Shown: positions 32,014 to 41,220, numbered from the stretch's first letter. The stretch: 64,000 nt of DNA from Microtetraspora glauca (GCA_000721275.1 JOFO01000001.1:282161-346160); one strand, 5' to 3'. The notes: generated from the sequence alone by a model not told the origin. Made by a program: numbers and translations.

Positions 32014-33084
32014 GTGAAGAAGCAGCTGGCCACGGTCGTGGCAGCCACCCTGTGCACGAGCGCCCTGCTGGCCGGCGGGGCGGCACAGCCCGCCCTGGCG
32101 GACGGCGCGGCCGACAACTGCAAGCCGGAGGACACGGTCGTGCCGGGGTCGTACGGGACGGGCGCGCTGACGTGGTGCATCCTGGCGGTCAAGGAGAGCA
32201 GCCAGGCGAAGACGCTCGACCGGGAGAACTTCGTCAAGGAACTGCTGCAGATGCTGACGGAGTACACCGGCGGCGACTACAACATCATGATCTTCGACAT
32301 CAAGGGCAAGAACGCCTTCGGGGACCCCTGGTTCTACAACCACTACACGGAGAACCTCCAGAACGTGGCGTTCCAGGGCGACGTCGAGTACAGCTCCCCC
32401 AACTCGCGCGAGGACCAGACCTTCCGCATCTGGATCTTCTCCGGCGGCGGCAGCTTCACCAACCACGGGGACGGCGGCTGGATCAACTGGGGCTTCTACG
32501 GCCTGTGGGACCGCAACGGTTCCACCATCGACTTCCGGCCCACGATGGAGCCCCCGGCGGAGCCCGGCGTGCCCAAGGGCGAGACGCCCGGCCCCGGCGA
32601 CATGACCCCCATCCCCGGCGTGCCCGCCCACCCCGGCACCGCCCCGGCCTTCCGTTCCTACAGCGGGCCGGAGGCGCCCGGTCCCGCGGCCGGACAGCTC
32701 CCGGTCGGCGTCCCCGTGCAGCTGAGGACCGTCAACGGCCTCGGAGCCGTCGCGACGGGCACGTCGTCCGGGTCGTCCGTCGTCGCGGGCAAGCTCGGCA
32801 CCACGGGCGGCACCTGGACGCTGAAGGACGCCGGCGGCGGGCGCTACGAGATCGCCAACGGCAGCGGCCCGGCCCTCACCATGAACACCAGCACCTACTA
32901 CGCCCAGATCAGCACCTGGAAGGCGAGCACGACCCAGAAGTGGGAAGTCCTCCCCGTCGGCGGCGACGCCTACCAGATCCGGATCAGCGACCAGGACTGC
33001 CTCACCTACCACGAGGACTACAAGAAGCTCGGCGTATGGACGTGCGACGGCTCCGAGGGCCAGCGCTGGACCGTCGCCCGCTGA
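32014..33084 (+). CDS. Secreted protein with C-terminal ricin-like (beta-trefoil) domain
   Basis: A 356-residue exported protein. GTG at 32014 follows GAGGAG; the signal peptide is MKKQLATVVAATLCTSALLAG with cleavage near AQPALAD. The N-terminal mature domain (to about residue 190) contains conserved Trp/Asn-rich segments (WFYNHYTENLQNVAF, GGWINWGFYGLWDRNG) typical of stress-protein-like secreted modules. After a Pro/Gly linker, about 125 residues carry the beta-trefoil pattern (TWTLKDAGGGRYEIANG, QKWEVLPVGGDAYQIR, QRWTVAR). It may bind carbohydrates or cell wall outside the cell. Confidence 0.8.
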   Translation: MKKQLATVVAATLCTSALLAGGAAQPALADGAADNCKPEDTVVPGSYGTGALTWCILAVKESSQAKTLDRENFVKELLQMLTEYTGGDYNIMIFDIKGKNAFGDPWFYNHYTENLQNVAFQGDVEYSSPNSREDQTFRIWIFSGGGSFTNHGDGGWINWGFYGLWDRNGSTIDFRPTMEPPAEPGVPKGETPGPGDMTPIPGVPAHPGTAPAFRSYSGPEAPGPAAGQLPVGVPVQLRTVNGLGAVATGTSSGSSVVAGKLGTTGGTWTLKDAGGGRYEIANGSGPALTMNTSTYYAQISTWKASTTQKWEVLPVGGDAYQIRISDQDCLTYHEDYKKLGVWTCDGSEGQRWTVAR

Positions 33085-33188
33085 ACCCCGCCGCGGGGCG
33101 GCCGGCCGGAACCGCCGGGCCCTCCGGCGAGTCCTGAGATCACAGAAGGACGGAGCGGGGGGCTTCGCCAGGCGTTCAGGGGGCGCAC

Positions 33189-33371
33189 ATGGATCTGTTC
33201 GACTTCGAGGCCGGCGGCCGCGACAACAGCTCGACGGAGGTGGGCGGCCACGGCTGCGGCTGGGGCACGCTCCTCTTCCTCGGTGTCTGCGTGCTGCTCG
33301 TGGTGGCGGCCCAGTGGGCCTTCGGCGCGGTGGGCGACCTGCTCGGATGGCTGGTCGGGCTGCTGGACTGA
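33189..33371 (+). CDS. Small single-helix membrane protein
   Basis: Sixty residues: an acidic/polar N-terminus followed by one hydrophobic helix (LLFLGVCVLLVVAAQWAFG) and a short amphipathic tail. Codon use fits the neighbours and the ATG has GGGGG-type purines upstream. Homology not recognised; function unknown. Confidence 0.55.
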   Translation: MDLFDFEAGGRDNSSTEVGGHGCGWGTLLFLGVCVLLVVAAQWAFGAVGDLLGWLVGLLD

Positions 33372-33475
33372 CCTCCGCCTCGGGGGAGTCTGCGGCGAAC
33401 ACCGCGTACGTCACAGCGTCTGCGTCTACCGTCGCTCCAGGAGCCGGTATCGAGCGGTACGGGAGAGGGGCAGGC

Positions 33476-33895
33476 ATGAGCGGAGTGGCACGGCGGACCG
33501 TGGTGGCGGCCGGCGGGGCGGGACTCGCCTCGGCGGCGCTCGCCGCGTGCGGGGGCGGCGGGGAGCCCGAGGGCGGCAGCGGTACGGGAGGCGGGGACGG
33601 CGCCGCGCCGGGCCCGCTCGTGAAGGCGGCGGACATCCCGGTGGGCGGCGGCAGGGTCCTGGCCGACAAGGGCGTCGTCATCACCCAGCCGAAGGCAGGC
33701 GAGTTCAAGGCGTTCTCGTCGAAGTGCACGCACGCGGGCTGCGCGGTGAGCGAGGTGAAGGACGGCGCGATCGTCTGCCCGTGCCACCAGAGCAGGTTCG
33801 ACATCTCGGACGGCAGCGTGACGTCGGGCCCGGCGACGGCCCCCCTGCCGCCCGAGCCGATCGAACTGAAGGGCGACGAGCTCTCCTTCGGCTGA
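33476..33895 (+). CDS. Rieske [2Fe-2S] lipoprotein
   Basis: A 139-residue exported Rieske protein. The N-terminus is a Tat/lipoprotein signal: ARR, hydrophobic stretch, lipobox LAAC at about residue 25, then a Gly-rich linker. The cluster motifs are CTHAGC and CPCHQS. It resembles small soluble Rieske proteins that transfer electrons at the outer membrane face; the physiological partner is unknown. Confidence 0.9.
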   Translation: MSGVARRTVVAAGGAGLASAALAACGGGGEPEGGSGTGGGDGAAPGPLVKAADIPVGGGRVLADKGVVITQPKAGEFKAFSSKCTHAGCAVSEVKDGAIVCPCHQSRFDISDGSVTSGPATAPLPPEPIELKGDELSFG

Positions 33896-33955
33896 CCGCC
33901 CGGACGGGAAGCGAAGCGGGCCCCTCCGCCCGCCGCCGCGAACGGAACCTGCGGG

Positions 33956-34621
33956 TCAGCGGCTCGTGGTGGCGGCGGAGGGCGTGCGCCTCGGGGCCTT
34001 CCAGGCGGCGAGCAGGTCGTCGGTCGTCACGACGGTGGCGACGAGGGCGAGGGTGTGGCGGATCATCGCGGAGGTGTAGTCGGCCGGGACCCCCGCGATC
34101 GCGTCCTGGGGGACGACAGCCGTGTAGCCGAGGTTCACCGCGTCGAAGACGGCGTTCGGCACGGCGACGTTGGCGGACACCCCGGCGACGACGAGGGTCC
34201 GGCAGCCGAGGTTGCGCAGCAGCGCATCCACGCCCGTTCCGGCCAGCGGGGACAGGCCGTGCAGGCGCCGCACCACCAGGTCCTCGTCGGCCACCTGGAT
34301 CGGCTGGGCGACGCGGACCGCCGTCGTCCCGCTGTGCTGCTGCACGGGGAGCCGTGCGGCGGCCCGGAAGAGGGGCGCGTTGGCGCTGGAGCCGCGCCCG
34401 TCGGGGCGCCGTTCGGCGACGGCGTGGACGACCTGGACGCCGGCGCCGTGGGCGGCGTCGACGAGCCGGGCCACCCGGGCCAGGGCGCCCGACCTGCGGG
34501 CGGCGGCGGCCAGTTCGGGGAGGGCGCCGTGGGTGCCGACGACGCCCTCCTGGCACTCGACGGTGAGCAGCACGGCGCCGTCCGGGCGCAGCCGTTCGGC
34601 GAGTTCTTCCCTGCGGCCCAT
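33956..34621 (-). CDS. Isochorismatase-like protein without the catalytic cysteine
   Basis: A 221-residue isochorismatase-superfamily protein. The usual LLxxDxQ aspartate motif reads LLTVECQEGV, and the position of the catalytic Cys (TNxCV) reads GVSANVAVPN, so the nucleophile is absent as in PhzD-like members. HDLTP-type RRLHGLSPLAGTGVDALLRNLG is present. It could therefore cleave a vinyl ether or be inactive, but not act as a cysteine amidohydrolase. It diverges from a flavin-binding protein across a 23-bp palindrome at 34684. Confidence 0.8.
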   Translation of the reverse strand: MGRREELAERLRPDGAVLLTVECQEGVVGTHGALPELAAAARRSGALARVARLVDAAHGAGVQVVHAVAERRPDGRGSSANAPLFRAAARLPVQQHSGTTAVRVAQPIQVADEDLVVRRLHGLSPLAGTGVDALLRNLGCRTLVVAGVSANVAVPNAVFDAVNLGYTAVVPQDAIAGVPADYTSAMIRHTLALVATVVTTDDLLAAWKAPRRTPSAATTSR

Positions 34622-34683
34622 CGCTCCCCCTGGGGTCCGCGCCCCGCCGCCGCCTCTTGCACCGGCGCGGGCGTGCGCCCATG

Positions 34684-34706
34684 ATTTCTGACGTCTCATC
34701 AGAAAT
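34684..34706. promoter_or_regulatory. Inverted repeat operator between divergent genes
   Basis: ATTTCTGA (34684-34691), seven bases, then TCAGAAAT (34699-34706). It is AT-rich in a very GC-rich context and sits 18 bp before the ATG at 34724, a place expected for an operator overlapping a promoter. Confidence 0.6.
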
Positions 34707-34723
34707 CCAGAAGGGTGCGGACG

Positions 34724-35191
34724 ATGACCGTCACGCAGCGCCGTGGTCGCCGGATCATGATGACCCCGGAGGAGCTCGACTCCTTCCTCGCCGAGCAGCG
34801 CACCTGCCGGGTGGCGACCGTCTCCGCCGACGGCCGGCCGCACGTGAGCGCGCTGTGGTTCGCGTGGGACGGCACCTCGCTCTGGCTCTACTCGCTGACC
34901 CGCAGCCGCCGCTGGGCCGAACTGCGCGCCGATCCGCGGATCTCGGTGCTGGTGGACGACGGGGAGGAGTACGGGGAGCTGCGCGGGGCCGAGCTGTCGG
35001 GGACGGCCGTCTTCGTCGGCGAGGTACCGCGCACGGGCGAGCCGTGCCCGGAACTCGACGCGGTGGAGCGGCTGTTCGCGGCGAAGAACTTCGGTCTGGA
35101 CGCGATGCCGCACGACGGCCGGCACGCCTGGCTACGGCTGACCCCGGACGCGGTCGCCACCTGGGACTTCCGCAAGCTCGGCGGCGCGTAG
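34724..35191 (+). CDS. Pyridoxamine 5'-phosphate oxidase-like flavin-binding protein
   Basis: A 155-residue split-barrel protein of the PNPOx-like/F420-binding group: TCRVATVSADGRPHVSALWFAWDG, LWLYSLTRSRRWAELRADPRISVLVDDG, and a C-terminal WLRLTPDAVATWDF. These use FMN or F420 as redox cofactor; the substrate is not predictable. An AAGGG ribosome site precedes the ATG. It is paired divergently with the isochorismatase-like gene. Confidence 0.85.
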   Translation: MTVTQRRGRRIMMTPEELDSFLAEQRTCRVATVSADGRPHVSALWFAWDGTSLWLYSLTRSRRWAELRADPRISVLVDDGEEYGELRGAELSGTAVFVGEVPRTGEPCPELDAVERLFAAKNFGLDAMPHDGRHAWLRLTPDAVATWDFRKLGGA

Positions 35192-35206
35192 GCGCCGCGA
35201 GCCCGG

Positions 35207-36109
35207 TCAGTCTGCGTGCGGCCGCCCCGCCTCCCGCAGCGCCTCGACGACCGCGCGCAGGGAGGGCCGGCGACCGGCGTCGGTGCGCCAGGTGGCGTAG
35301 ATGTGCCGGCGCATCTGCTGGCGGACGGGCACGCAGACCACGCCCTCCGGGTGCGGCCGGCCGAGCCGGGGCGTGACGCACACGCCGAGGCCGGCGGCGA
35401 CCAGCGCGAGCTGGGTGTGGTGCTCGCCCGCGAAGTGCGCGATGCGCGGCTCGATTCCCTGGGAGCGGAGGGTGAACATCAGCCAGTCGTGGCAGAACTC
35501 GCCCTCCGGCCAGGACACCCAGTCCTCGTCGGCGAAGTCCTCCAGGTCCACGGCGTCCCGTGCGGCGAGCGGATGCCCGGCGGGCAGGGCGACGTCGGCC
35601 GCGTCGTCGAGCAGGTGGGCGCGCTCCAGCTCGCCGGGGACCGGGGCGCGCCGGTTGCTCCAGTCCAGGACGATGGCCAGGTCGGCGTCGCCGCGCAGCA
35701 CCGCCCGCACCCCCTGCTCGGGCTCCAGTTCGGCGGTGCGGACCCGGAGGTCGGGGTGGCGGGCGCGCAGGGAGGCGAGGGCGGCGGGGAAGAGGCCGCG
35801 TGCGGCGGTCGGGAAGCCGACGAGCCGGACCTCGCCGACGACCTGGCCGCGCTGGGCCTCGATGTCGGCCTGGGCGAGCTGGACGTGGGAGAGGATCCGG
35901 GCCGCGTGCTCGGCGAGCAGCATGCCGGCGTCGGTGAGCCGCACACCGCGCCCGTTCTTGGCGAGCAGCCGCTGGCCCACCTCGCGCTCCAGCTTGGACA
36001 GCTGCTGGGAGACGGCGGAGGTGGTCACGTGCAGCCCGTCGGCGGCGCCGCTGACGGAGCCGTGCCGGGCGACGGCGTCGAGGGTGCGCAGGCGCTCCAG
36101 GTTCAACAT
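35207..36109 (-). CDS. LysR-family transcriptional regulator
   Basis: A 300-residue LTTR. N-terminal helix-turn-helix: LERLRTLDAVARHGSVSGAADGLHVTTSAVSQQLSKLEREVGQ in standard position, followed by the linker helix and co-inducer domain (VRLVGFPTAARGLFPAAL, GDADLAIVLDW, LVAAGLGVCVTPRL). A 9-bp palindrome AGCAATGCT (36114-36122) lies immediately upstream of its start. It diverges from the EamA exporter at 36183 by 73 bp and very likely regulates it. Confidence 0.93.
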   Translation of the reverse strand: MLNLERLRTLDAVARHGSVSGAADGLHVTTSAVSQQLSKLEREVGQRLLAKNGRGVRLTDAGMLLAEHAARILSHVQLAQADIEAQRGQVVGEVRLVGFPTAARGLFPAALASLRARHPDLRVRTAELEPEQGVRAVLRGDADLAIVLDWSNRRAPVPGELERAHLLDDAADVALPAGHPLAARDAVDLEDFADEDWVSWPEGEFCHDWLMFTLRSQGIEPRIAHFAGEHHTQLALVAAGLGVCVTPRLGRPHPEGVVCVPVRQQMRRHIYATWRTDAGRRPSLRAVVEALREAGRPHAD

Positions 36110-36182
36110 GTAAGCAATGCTAAGGCAAGGGGTCGAAGAAATCTCGCTTGTTCTACGAGGTCGGGGCCGTCACCCTGAGTGC

Positions 36183-37220
36183 ATGAGCCACGCAGCCGCC
36201 TCCGCCCCCTCCCCCGGACCGTCCCCGTCGCCCGGCGCCCCCGCCCGGCGCCCGCCCCGCGCCGGCCTCCTCGACTGGCGGGTCCGCTTCGGCGTGCTGG
36301 CCCTCATCTGGGGCTTCAGCTTCCTCTTCATCAAGGTCGGCACGGAGGGCTTCGCCCCGTTCCAGGTGACCTTCGGGCGGCTGCTGTTCGGTACGGCGGT
36401 GCTGGCCGCCGCACTGCTGGTGAAGCGGGACCGGCTGCCGCGCGGGGCCAGGACGTGGGGGCACCTGGCGGTGGCGGCGTTCCTGCTCAACGCGCTGCCG
36501 TTCTCGCTCTTCGCGTACGCGGAGCTGACGATCCCGTCGACGCTGGCGGGGATCTGCAACGCGACGACGCCGCTGTGGGGCATGGTCCTGTCGCTCGTGG
36601 CGCTCTCCGAGGACCGTCCGACGCGGGTGCGCGCGGCGGGGCTGGGCATCGGCTTCCTCGGCGTCCTGACCGTCCTCGGCGCCTGGCAGGGCTTCTCGGG
36701 CCTGGACGTGACGGGTACGGCGCTGGCTCTGCTGGCCTCGTTCAGCTACGCGGTCGGCTGGATCTACGTCCGCCGGACCCTGAGCGGGACCGGCGCCTCG
36801 CACCTCTCCCTGGCGACCGGCCAGGTCGGCGTGGCCACGCTGCAACTGGCCGTCGTGACCCCGTTCTTCACCACCCTCCCGGAGTCCGTCGAGCTCCTCC
36901 CGCTGCTGTCGGTGCTCGCCCTCGGCGCCCTCGGCACCGGCTACGCGATGCTGCTCCAGTACGGCGTGGTCGCGGAGGTCGGCCCGACGACGGCCTCGAT
37001 GGTCACGTACTTCATCCCGGTGATCGCGACGGCGGCGGGCGTGGCCTTCCTGGACGAGCGGCTCGCCTGGAACACCCCGGTCGGCGCCGTCGTGGTCCTC
37101 CTCGGCGCGGCCCTGACCCAGACCCGTACCTCGGCGCGGACCCCGGCCCCCTCGCGCACGACCCCGGCACCGGCGTCCGCGCCCGCCGAGGCGCCGGCCA
37201 GGACCCCGGCCCGCACCTGA
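36183..37220 (+). CDS. EamA/DMT-family transporter
   Basis: A 345-residue inner-membrane transporter with ten predicted helices in two EamA repeats (FGVLALIWGFSFLFIKVG; GTALALLASFSYAVGWIY). A Pro/Ser-rich N-terminal tail (about 35 residues) and a Thr/Pro/Ala-rich C-terminal tail flank the core. Members export amino acids or metabolites. Divergent from a LysR regulator, a common arrangement for drug/metabolite exporters of this family. Confidence 0.9.
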   Translation: MSHAAASAPSPGPSPSPGAPARRPPRAGLLDWRVRFGVLALIWGFSFLFIKVGTEGFAPFQVTFGRLLFGTAVLAAALLVKRDRLPRGARTWGHLAVAAFLLNALPFSLFAYAELTIPSTLAGICNATTPLWGMVLSLVALSEDRPTRVRAAGLGIGFLGVLTVLGAWQGFSGLDVTGTALALLASFSYAVGWIYVRRTLSGTGASHLSLATGQVGVATLQLAVVTPFFTTLPESVELLPLLSVLALGALGTGYAMLLQYGVVAEVGPTTASMVTYFIPVIATAAGVAFLDERLAWNTPVGAVVVLLGAALTQTRTSARTPAPSRTTPAPASAPAEAPARTPART

Positions 37221-37258
37221 CCCGCGCTCCCCGCCGCCGCCCGGGCCCGGTCGCCGCC

Positions 37259-38593
37259 TCAGCCGTAGCTGCGGGCGGGGGCCGGGCCCGCCGCGGCGGC
37301 GACGGCGTCGGCGAGGGGGCCGATGTCGCCGGGCGAGAGCGTGGAGACCGTGAGGCGGACGGCGGGCCCGGCGGCGATCCGGAAGCGGGCGCCGGGGGCG
37401 ACCGCCCAGCCCGCGCCGAGCAGCCGCGTGACGGCTCCGGTCTCGTCGGCGACCGGCACCCACACGTTCATGCCGCTGCGGCCGTGCGCCGGGACGCCGC
37501 GCCGGGCCAGCTCCCGGACCAGGGCGTCCCGCCGCTCCCCGTACGCGTCGGCGACCGTCTCCGGGTCGACAGCGCCGGTCTCCCACAGGTGGACGACGGC
37601 CTGCTGGAGCAGCCGGCTGACCCAGCCGGGGCCGAGGCGCTGCCGGCCGAGGACGCGGTCGACGGTCTCGTGGTCGCCGGTGAACGCGGCGATCCGCAGG
37701 TCCGGCCCGTACGCCTTGGCGACCGAGCGGACGAACGCCCAGCGGGCGGTGGTCCCGGCGAGCGGGCGCAGCCGCCGGGTGACGATGCCGTGGCCGTGGT
37801 CGTCCTCGACCAGCAGCACGCCGGAGTGCGCGTCCAGCACCCGCCGCAGCTCGGCGGCGCGGGCGGGTCCGACGCAGGCGCCGGTGGGGTTCTGGGCGCG
37901 GTCGGTGATGATCACCGCGCGGGCGCCGTCGCGGACGATCGCCCGCTCGACGTCGGCGGCGAGCGGCCCGTCGTCGTCGACGGAGACGGGCACGGGCCGG
38001 AGTCCGAGGGCGGGGACGAGGTCGAGGAGGCTGCCCCAGCCGGGGTCCTCGACGGCGACGGCGTCGCCGGGCCGGAGGTGGACGGCGAGGACCCGTTCGA
38101 TGGCGTCGAGGGAGCCGGAGGCCACGCCGACCGGACCGTCCGCGACGCCGTCGGCGTCGAACGCGGCGCGGGCGAGCCGGGCGAAGTCCGGGTCGACGGG
38201 CGCCTCGCCGTAGAGCCCGGGCCGCTCCGCGTACCGCCGCGCCGCCTCGGCGAGGGCCGGCCCGAGCGGCGGCAGCAGGGCCGGGTCGGGGTTGCCGCCG
38301 CTGAGGTCCCGGACGCCGGGGGGCGCCTCGACGCGCAGCGAGCCGCGCGCGGTGGTGGCGGGCCGCGGGCGCACCCGGCTGCCGCGCCGCCCGTCGGTCT
38401 CGATGACGCCGCGCTCGCGCAGGGTCCGGTAGGCGGCGGCGACGGTGTTCGGGTTGACGCCCAGGGCGGCGGCGAGCTCCCGCAGCGGTGGCAGCGCCTG
38501 GCCGGGCTCCAGCGCGCCCGTACCCACCCCGCGCTCGACGCTGGCGGCGATCTCCGATGCGCGACGGCCTTCGATCCGATACTCTCCTAGCAC
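37259..38593 (-). CDS. MocR-type regulator (GntR HTH fused to aminotransferase domain)
   Basis: A 444-residue PLP-dependent regulator. Residues 1-80 are a GntR winged helix (LRELAAALGVNPNTVAAAYRTLRERGVIETDGRRG); the rest is a fold-type I aminotransferase domain with NPTG and the PLP lysine in SVAKAYGPDLRIA. The GTG start at 38593 coincides with the expected transcription start, so the mRNA is probably leaderless. Related PtsJ/PdxR proteins control pyridoxal metabolism, and the divergent gene encodes a PNPOx-fold protein, which supports a vitamin B6-linked role. Confidence 0.9.
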   Translation of the reverse strand: MLGEYRIEGRRASEIAASVERGVGTGALEPGQALPPLRELAAALGVNPNTVAAAYRTLRERGVIETDGRRGSRVRPRPATTARGSLRVEAPPGVRDLSGGNPDPALLPPLGPALAEAARRYAERPGLYGEAPVDPDFARLARAAFDADGVADGPVGVASGSLDAIERVLAVHLRPGDAVAVEDPGWGSLLDLVPALGLRPVPVSVDDDGPLAADVERAIVRDGARAVIITDRAQNPTGACVGPARAAELRRVLDAHSGVLLVEDDHGHGIVTRRLRPLAGTTARWAFVRSVAKAYGPDLRIAAFTGDHETVDRVLGRQRLGPGWVSRLLQQAVVHLWETGAVDPETVADAYGERRDALVRELARRGVPAHGRSGMNVWVPVADETGAVTRLLGAGWAVAPGARFRIAAGPAVRLTVSTLSPGDIGPLADAVAAAAGPAPARSYG

Positions 38594-38600
38594 AAACCAG

Positions 38601-38629
38601 ATTATGCACTAGTGCAATAGGAATCGCAA
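38601..38629 (-). promoter_or_regulatory. MocR gene promoter with palindromic operator in the spacer
   Basis: Minus-strand -35 TTGCGA (38629-38624), 17-bp spacer, -10 CATAAT (38606-38601); the GTG start codon lies 8 bases beyond the -10. The perfect palindrome TGCACTAGTGCA (38605-38616) occupies the spacer and touches the -10, an ideal autoregulatory site that can also act on the divergent gene. Confidence 0.75.
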
Positions 38630-38642
38630 AGGGGCCGCCGCC

Positions 38643-39362
38643 ATGAGCACCACGACCACCACCCCGGACCGTCCCACCGCCCCGGAGTACACCCCCACCG
38701 ACCGGACCGTGCCCACCCGCGCCCGGCAGCGCGCCTCGTACGACCGGGCGCTCGTCCACGCGATCCTGGACGAGGGGTACGTGTGCCACCTCGGCTTCAT
38801 ACGGGACGGCGCGCCCGTCGTGCTGCCCACCCTGTACGGCCGGGTCGGCGAGCGGCTGTACGTGCACGGCTCCACCGGCTCCCGCCCGCTGCGCATGGCC
38901 GGCTCCCGCGCGGCGGGCGCCGGTTCCGGCGAGGCCGAGGCCCCCGGCCTGCCCGTCTGCCTCACCGTCACCCACGTCGACGGCCTGGTCCTGGCCCGCT
39001 CGGCCTTCCACCACTCGCTCAACTACCGCTCGGTCGTCGTCCACGGCACCGCCCGCCAGGTCACCGACCCCGAGGAGCTGCGCACCGCCCTCGACGCGCT
39101 CGTCGACCACGTCGTCCCCGGCCGCTCCGCCGACTCCCGGCCCGCGAACGCCAAGGAACTGGCCGCCACCGCCGTCCTCCGGCTCGACCTGGACGAGGTG
39201 TCGGCGAAGGCCCGCGACGCCGGACCGAACGACGACGCCGAGGACCTGGCCCTGCCGCACTGGGCCGGCGTCGTGCCGGTCGCCCCGCGCACCGGCGCAC
39301 CGGTCCCGTCGGCGGACCTGGACCCGTCGATCACCCTGCCCGCCTACCTGACCGCGCTCTGA
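38643..39362 (+). CDS. PNPOx-like flavin-nucleotide-binding protein
   Basis: A 239-residue split-barrel FMN-binding protein. Typical elements: ALVHAILDEGYVCHLGFIRDGAPVVLPTLYG, RLYVHGSTGSRPLRM, VCLTVTHVDGLVLARSAFHHSLNYRSVVVHG. The AAAGGGG ribosome site precedes the ATG. It is the first gene of a two-gene unit with the PaiB-like gene and is divergent from the MocR regulator, which probably controls both. Confidence 0.88.
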   Translation: MSTTTTTPDRPTAPEYTPTDRTVPTRARQRASYDRALVHAILDEGYVCHLGFIRDGAPVVLPTLYGRVGERLYVHGSTGSRPLRMAGSRAAGAGSGEAEAPGLPVCLTVTHVDGLVLARSAFHHSLNYRSVVVHGTARQVTDPEELRTALDALVDHVVPGRSADSRPANAKELAATAVLRLDLDEVSAKARDAGPNDDAEDLALPHWAGVVPVAPRTGAPVPSADLDPSITLPAYLTAL

Positions 39363-39372
39363 GGGGGCCGGC

Positions 39373-40020
39373 ATGCTCATCCACCCCTGGGACGCCGCCA
39401 CCGACGACACCGAGTGGCGCGACTGGCTCGCCCGCCACGACTTCGGCCAGCTCGCCGTTAACGGCCTGCCCGGCGACCCGCCCTGGGTGCAGCCCGCACA
39501 CTTCCGGTACGAGGCGGAGCCGGGCCCGTACGGCCGCGTCCTCCTCCACCTCGCCCGCCCCAACCCCTTGTGGCGCGCCCTGGAGGCCGACCCGCGGGTG
39601 CTGCTCAGTGTGGTCGACGACTACGTGTACGCCCCCGGCCACTGGACGGCGCCCGACGGCGCGCCCACCGAGCACGGCACGCCCACGTCGTACTACGCGG
39701 CGGTGCAACTGCGCTGCACCGCGCGCGTGGTGGACGACCCGGCGGAGAAGGCGGAGCTGCTGAACCGGCAGGTCGCCCACTTCCAGCCGGAGGGCGGCAC
39801 CGCCCCCGTCGCCCCCGGCGCGGCCCCCTTCGGGCGGATGCTCCCGGGCCTGCGGGGCCTGGTCCTGGAGGTGACGGAGGTGCGCGCGAAGTTCAAGTAC
39901 GCCGGCAACAAGCCCGCCGCGACGCAGGAGCGGATCGCCGGCCGGCTGGCCGAGCGGGCCGGCCCGGGCGACCTCGCCGCCCGGGCCCACCAGCTCCGCC
40001 GCCTGGCCGCCGGCTCCTGA
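39373..40020 (+). CDS. PaiB-like FMN-binding protein
   Basis: A 215-residue protein of the FMN-binding PaiB family (split barrel): FGQLAVNGLPGDPPWVQPAHF, LARPNPLWRALEA, VYAPGHWTA, and the C-terminal KFKYAGNKP segment characteristic of PaiB. Bacillus PaiB affects sporulation and protease gene expression, but the molecular function is unclear. It begins 10 bp after the previous flavin-binding gene. Confidence 0.87.
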   Translation: MLIHPWDAATDDTEWRDWLARHDFGQLAVNGLPGDPPWVQPAHFRYEAEPGPYGRVLLHLARPNPLWRALEADPRVLLSVVDDYVYAPGHWTAPDGAPTEHGTPTSYYAAVQLRCTARVVDDPAEKAELLNRQVAHFQPEGGTAPVAPGAAPFGRMLPGLRGLVLEVTEVRAKFKYAGNKPAATQERIAGRLAERAGPGDLAARAHQLRRLAAGS

Positions 40021-40062
40021 CGCCCGCACGGGCGCCCGGGACCGGCCCGCGGCCCTTCGCCG

Positions 40063-41073
40063 CTACACGGTCGCGGGCGCCGCGTCCCGGCGCCGCTCCG
40101 CCGCCGTCCGCGCCTCCGCGAGGGCGAGGCCGGTGACGGCCGCGAGCAGCAGCACCGTGCCGAGCACCGTCGTCGCCGTCAGCTCCTCGCCGAGCAGGGT
40201 GACGGCGAGGAGCGCGGCGCTGACCGGCTCCAGGAGCATGATCACGGACACCGTCGCGGCCCGGACGACCGCCGCCCCCGCGAAGTACAGGGCGTAGGCG
40301 AGGGCCGTGGGGATCGCCGCCACGTACAGCAGCAGGAGCAGCAGCCGGACCACGTCCTCGGTGTGCGGCAGCAGTCCCTCGGCGACCGCCAGGGGCAGCA
40401 CGACGAGCGCGGAGACGCCGAAGGTCCACGCGGTGCTGGCGAGCGAGCCGGCCGCGCCGCCGCCGGTGCGGCCGAGCCACCGGGTGAGCAGGGTCAGCGC
40501 GGCGAACCCGGCCGCCGAGAGCACCGCGTAGCCGACGCCCGCGAGCCGGACCTCGGCTCCCCCGCCGCCCAGGACGAGCACGGCGAGTCCGGCGAGCGCG
40601 CCGGTGACCGCGGCGAGACCGCCGAGGCCCAGCCGCTCGCCCATGGTGACGCGGGCGCCGACCGCGATGAGGACGGGGCCGGCGCCGAGGGTGACGACGG
40701 TGCCGACGGCGAGCCCGGTGGCCTCGACGGCGGCGAAGTAGGCCGTCTGGAAGACGGCGAGCCCGCACCCGGTGCCGACGATCCGGACCAGCCGGGTCCG
40801 GCGGCTCTCCACGACGGCGCCCGCGGCGGCGACGGCCGCGCGCGCCGGCCGGCGGCGCAGCAGGCGCAGCGCCGGGACGGCGAGCAGCAGGAGGAGCCCG
40901 CCGGCGCAGCGCCAGAAGGAGAGGGCCAGCGGCCCCATGTCGCTGTTGCGGAAGACGAGGGAGCCGGCGGCGCCGGCGGTGCCCCAGGCGATGCCGGCGA
41001 CGACGAGGTAGACGAGGCTGCGCCCGACGGGCAGGGACGGTTCCGTGGCAGGGAAGGTCTGCGTGTTCGACAC
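40063..41073 (-). CDS. EamA/DMT-family transporter
   Basis: A 336-residue ten-helix transporter with two EamA repeats ([44 protein letters not shown]) and [19 protein letters not shown] near the end. GTG start at 41073 has GGAGAG upstream. About 180 bp upstream a possible 11-codon leader ORF and a strong GC hairpin occur, so attenuation is possible. Substrate unknown. Confidence 0.9.
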   Translation of the reverse strand: MSNTQTFPATEPSLPVGRSLVYLVVAGIAWGTAGAAGSLVFRNSDMGPLALSFWRCAGGLLLLLAVPALRLLRRRPARAAVAAAGAVVESRRTRLVRIVGTGCGLAVFQTAYFAAVEATGLAVGTVVTLGAGPVLIAVGARVTMGERLGLGGLAAVTGALAGLAVLVLGGGGAEVRLAGVGYAVLSAAGFAALTLLTRWLGRTGGGAAGSLASTAWTFGVSALVVLPLAVAEGLLPHTEDVVRLLLLLLYVAAIPTALAYALYFAGAAVVRAATVSVIMLLEPVSAALLAVTLLGEELTATTVLGTVLLLAAVTGLALAEARTAAERRRDAAPATV

Positions 41074-41220
41074 GTGGTCTCTCCGTGAGGACGGTCCGTG
41101 CGGGACGGACCGGGTGAAGGATGGTCGCTCGGCCGCGCGCGCGGGCGGCGACGGACCGCCCGGGGGCGTGGATCGCCCGCCCGGGCCCGGTCGTCGTCCT
41201 CGGAGAGGGTGCCGCGCGCG

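Noticed and set aside
36153..39563. 1136-codon minus-strand frame across the EamA, MocR and flavin-protein region
   Set aside because: Crosses several real genes on both strands and terminators or promoters; composition is typical of a shadow frame.
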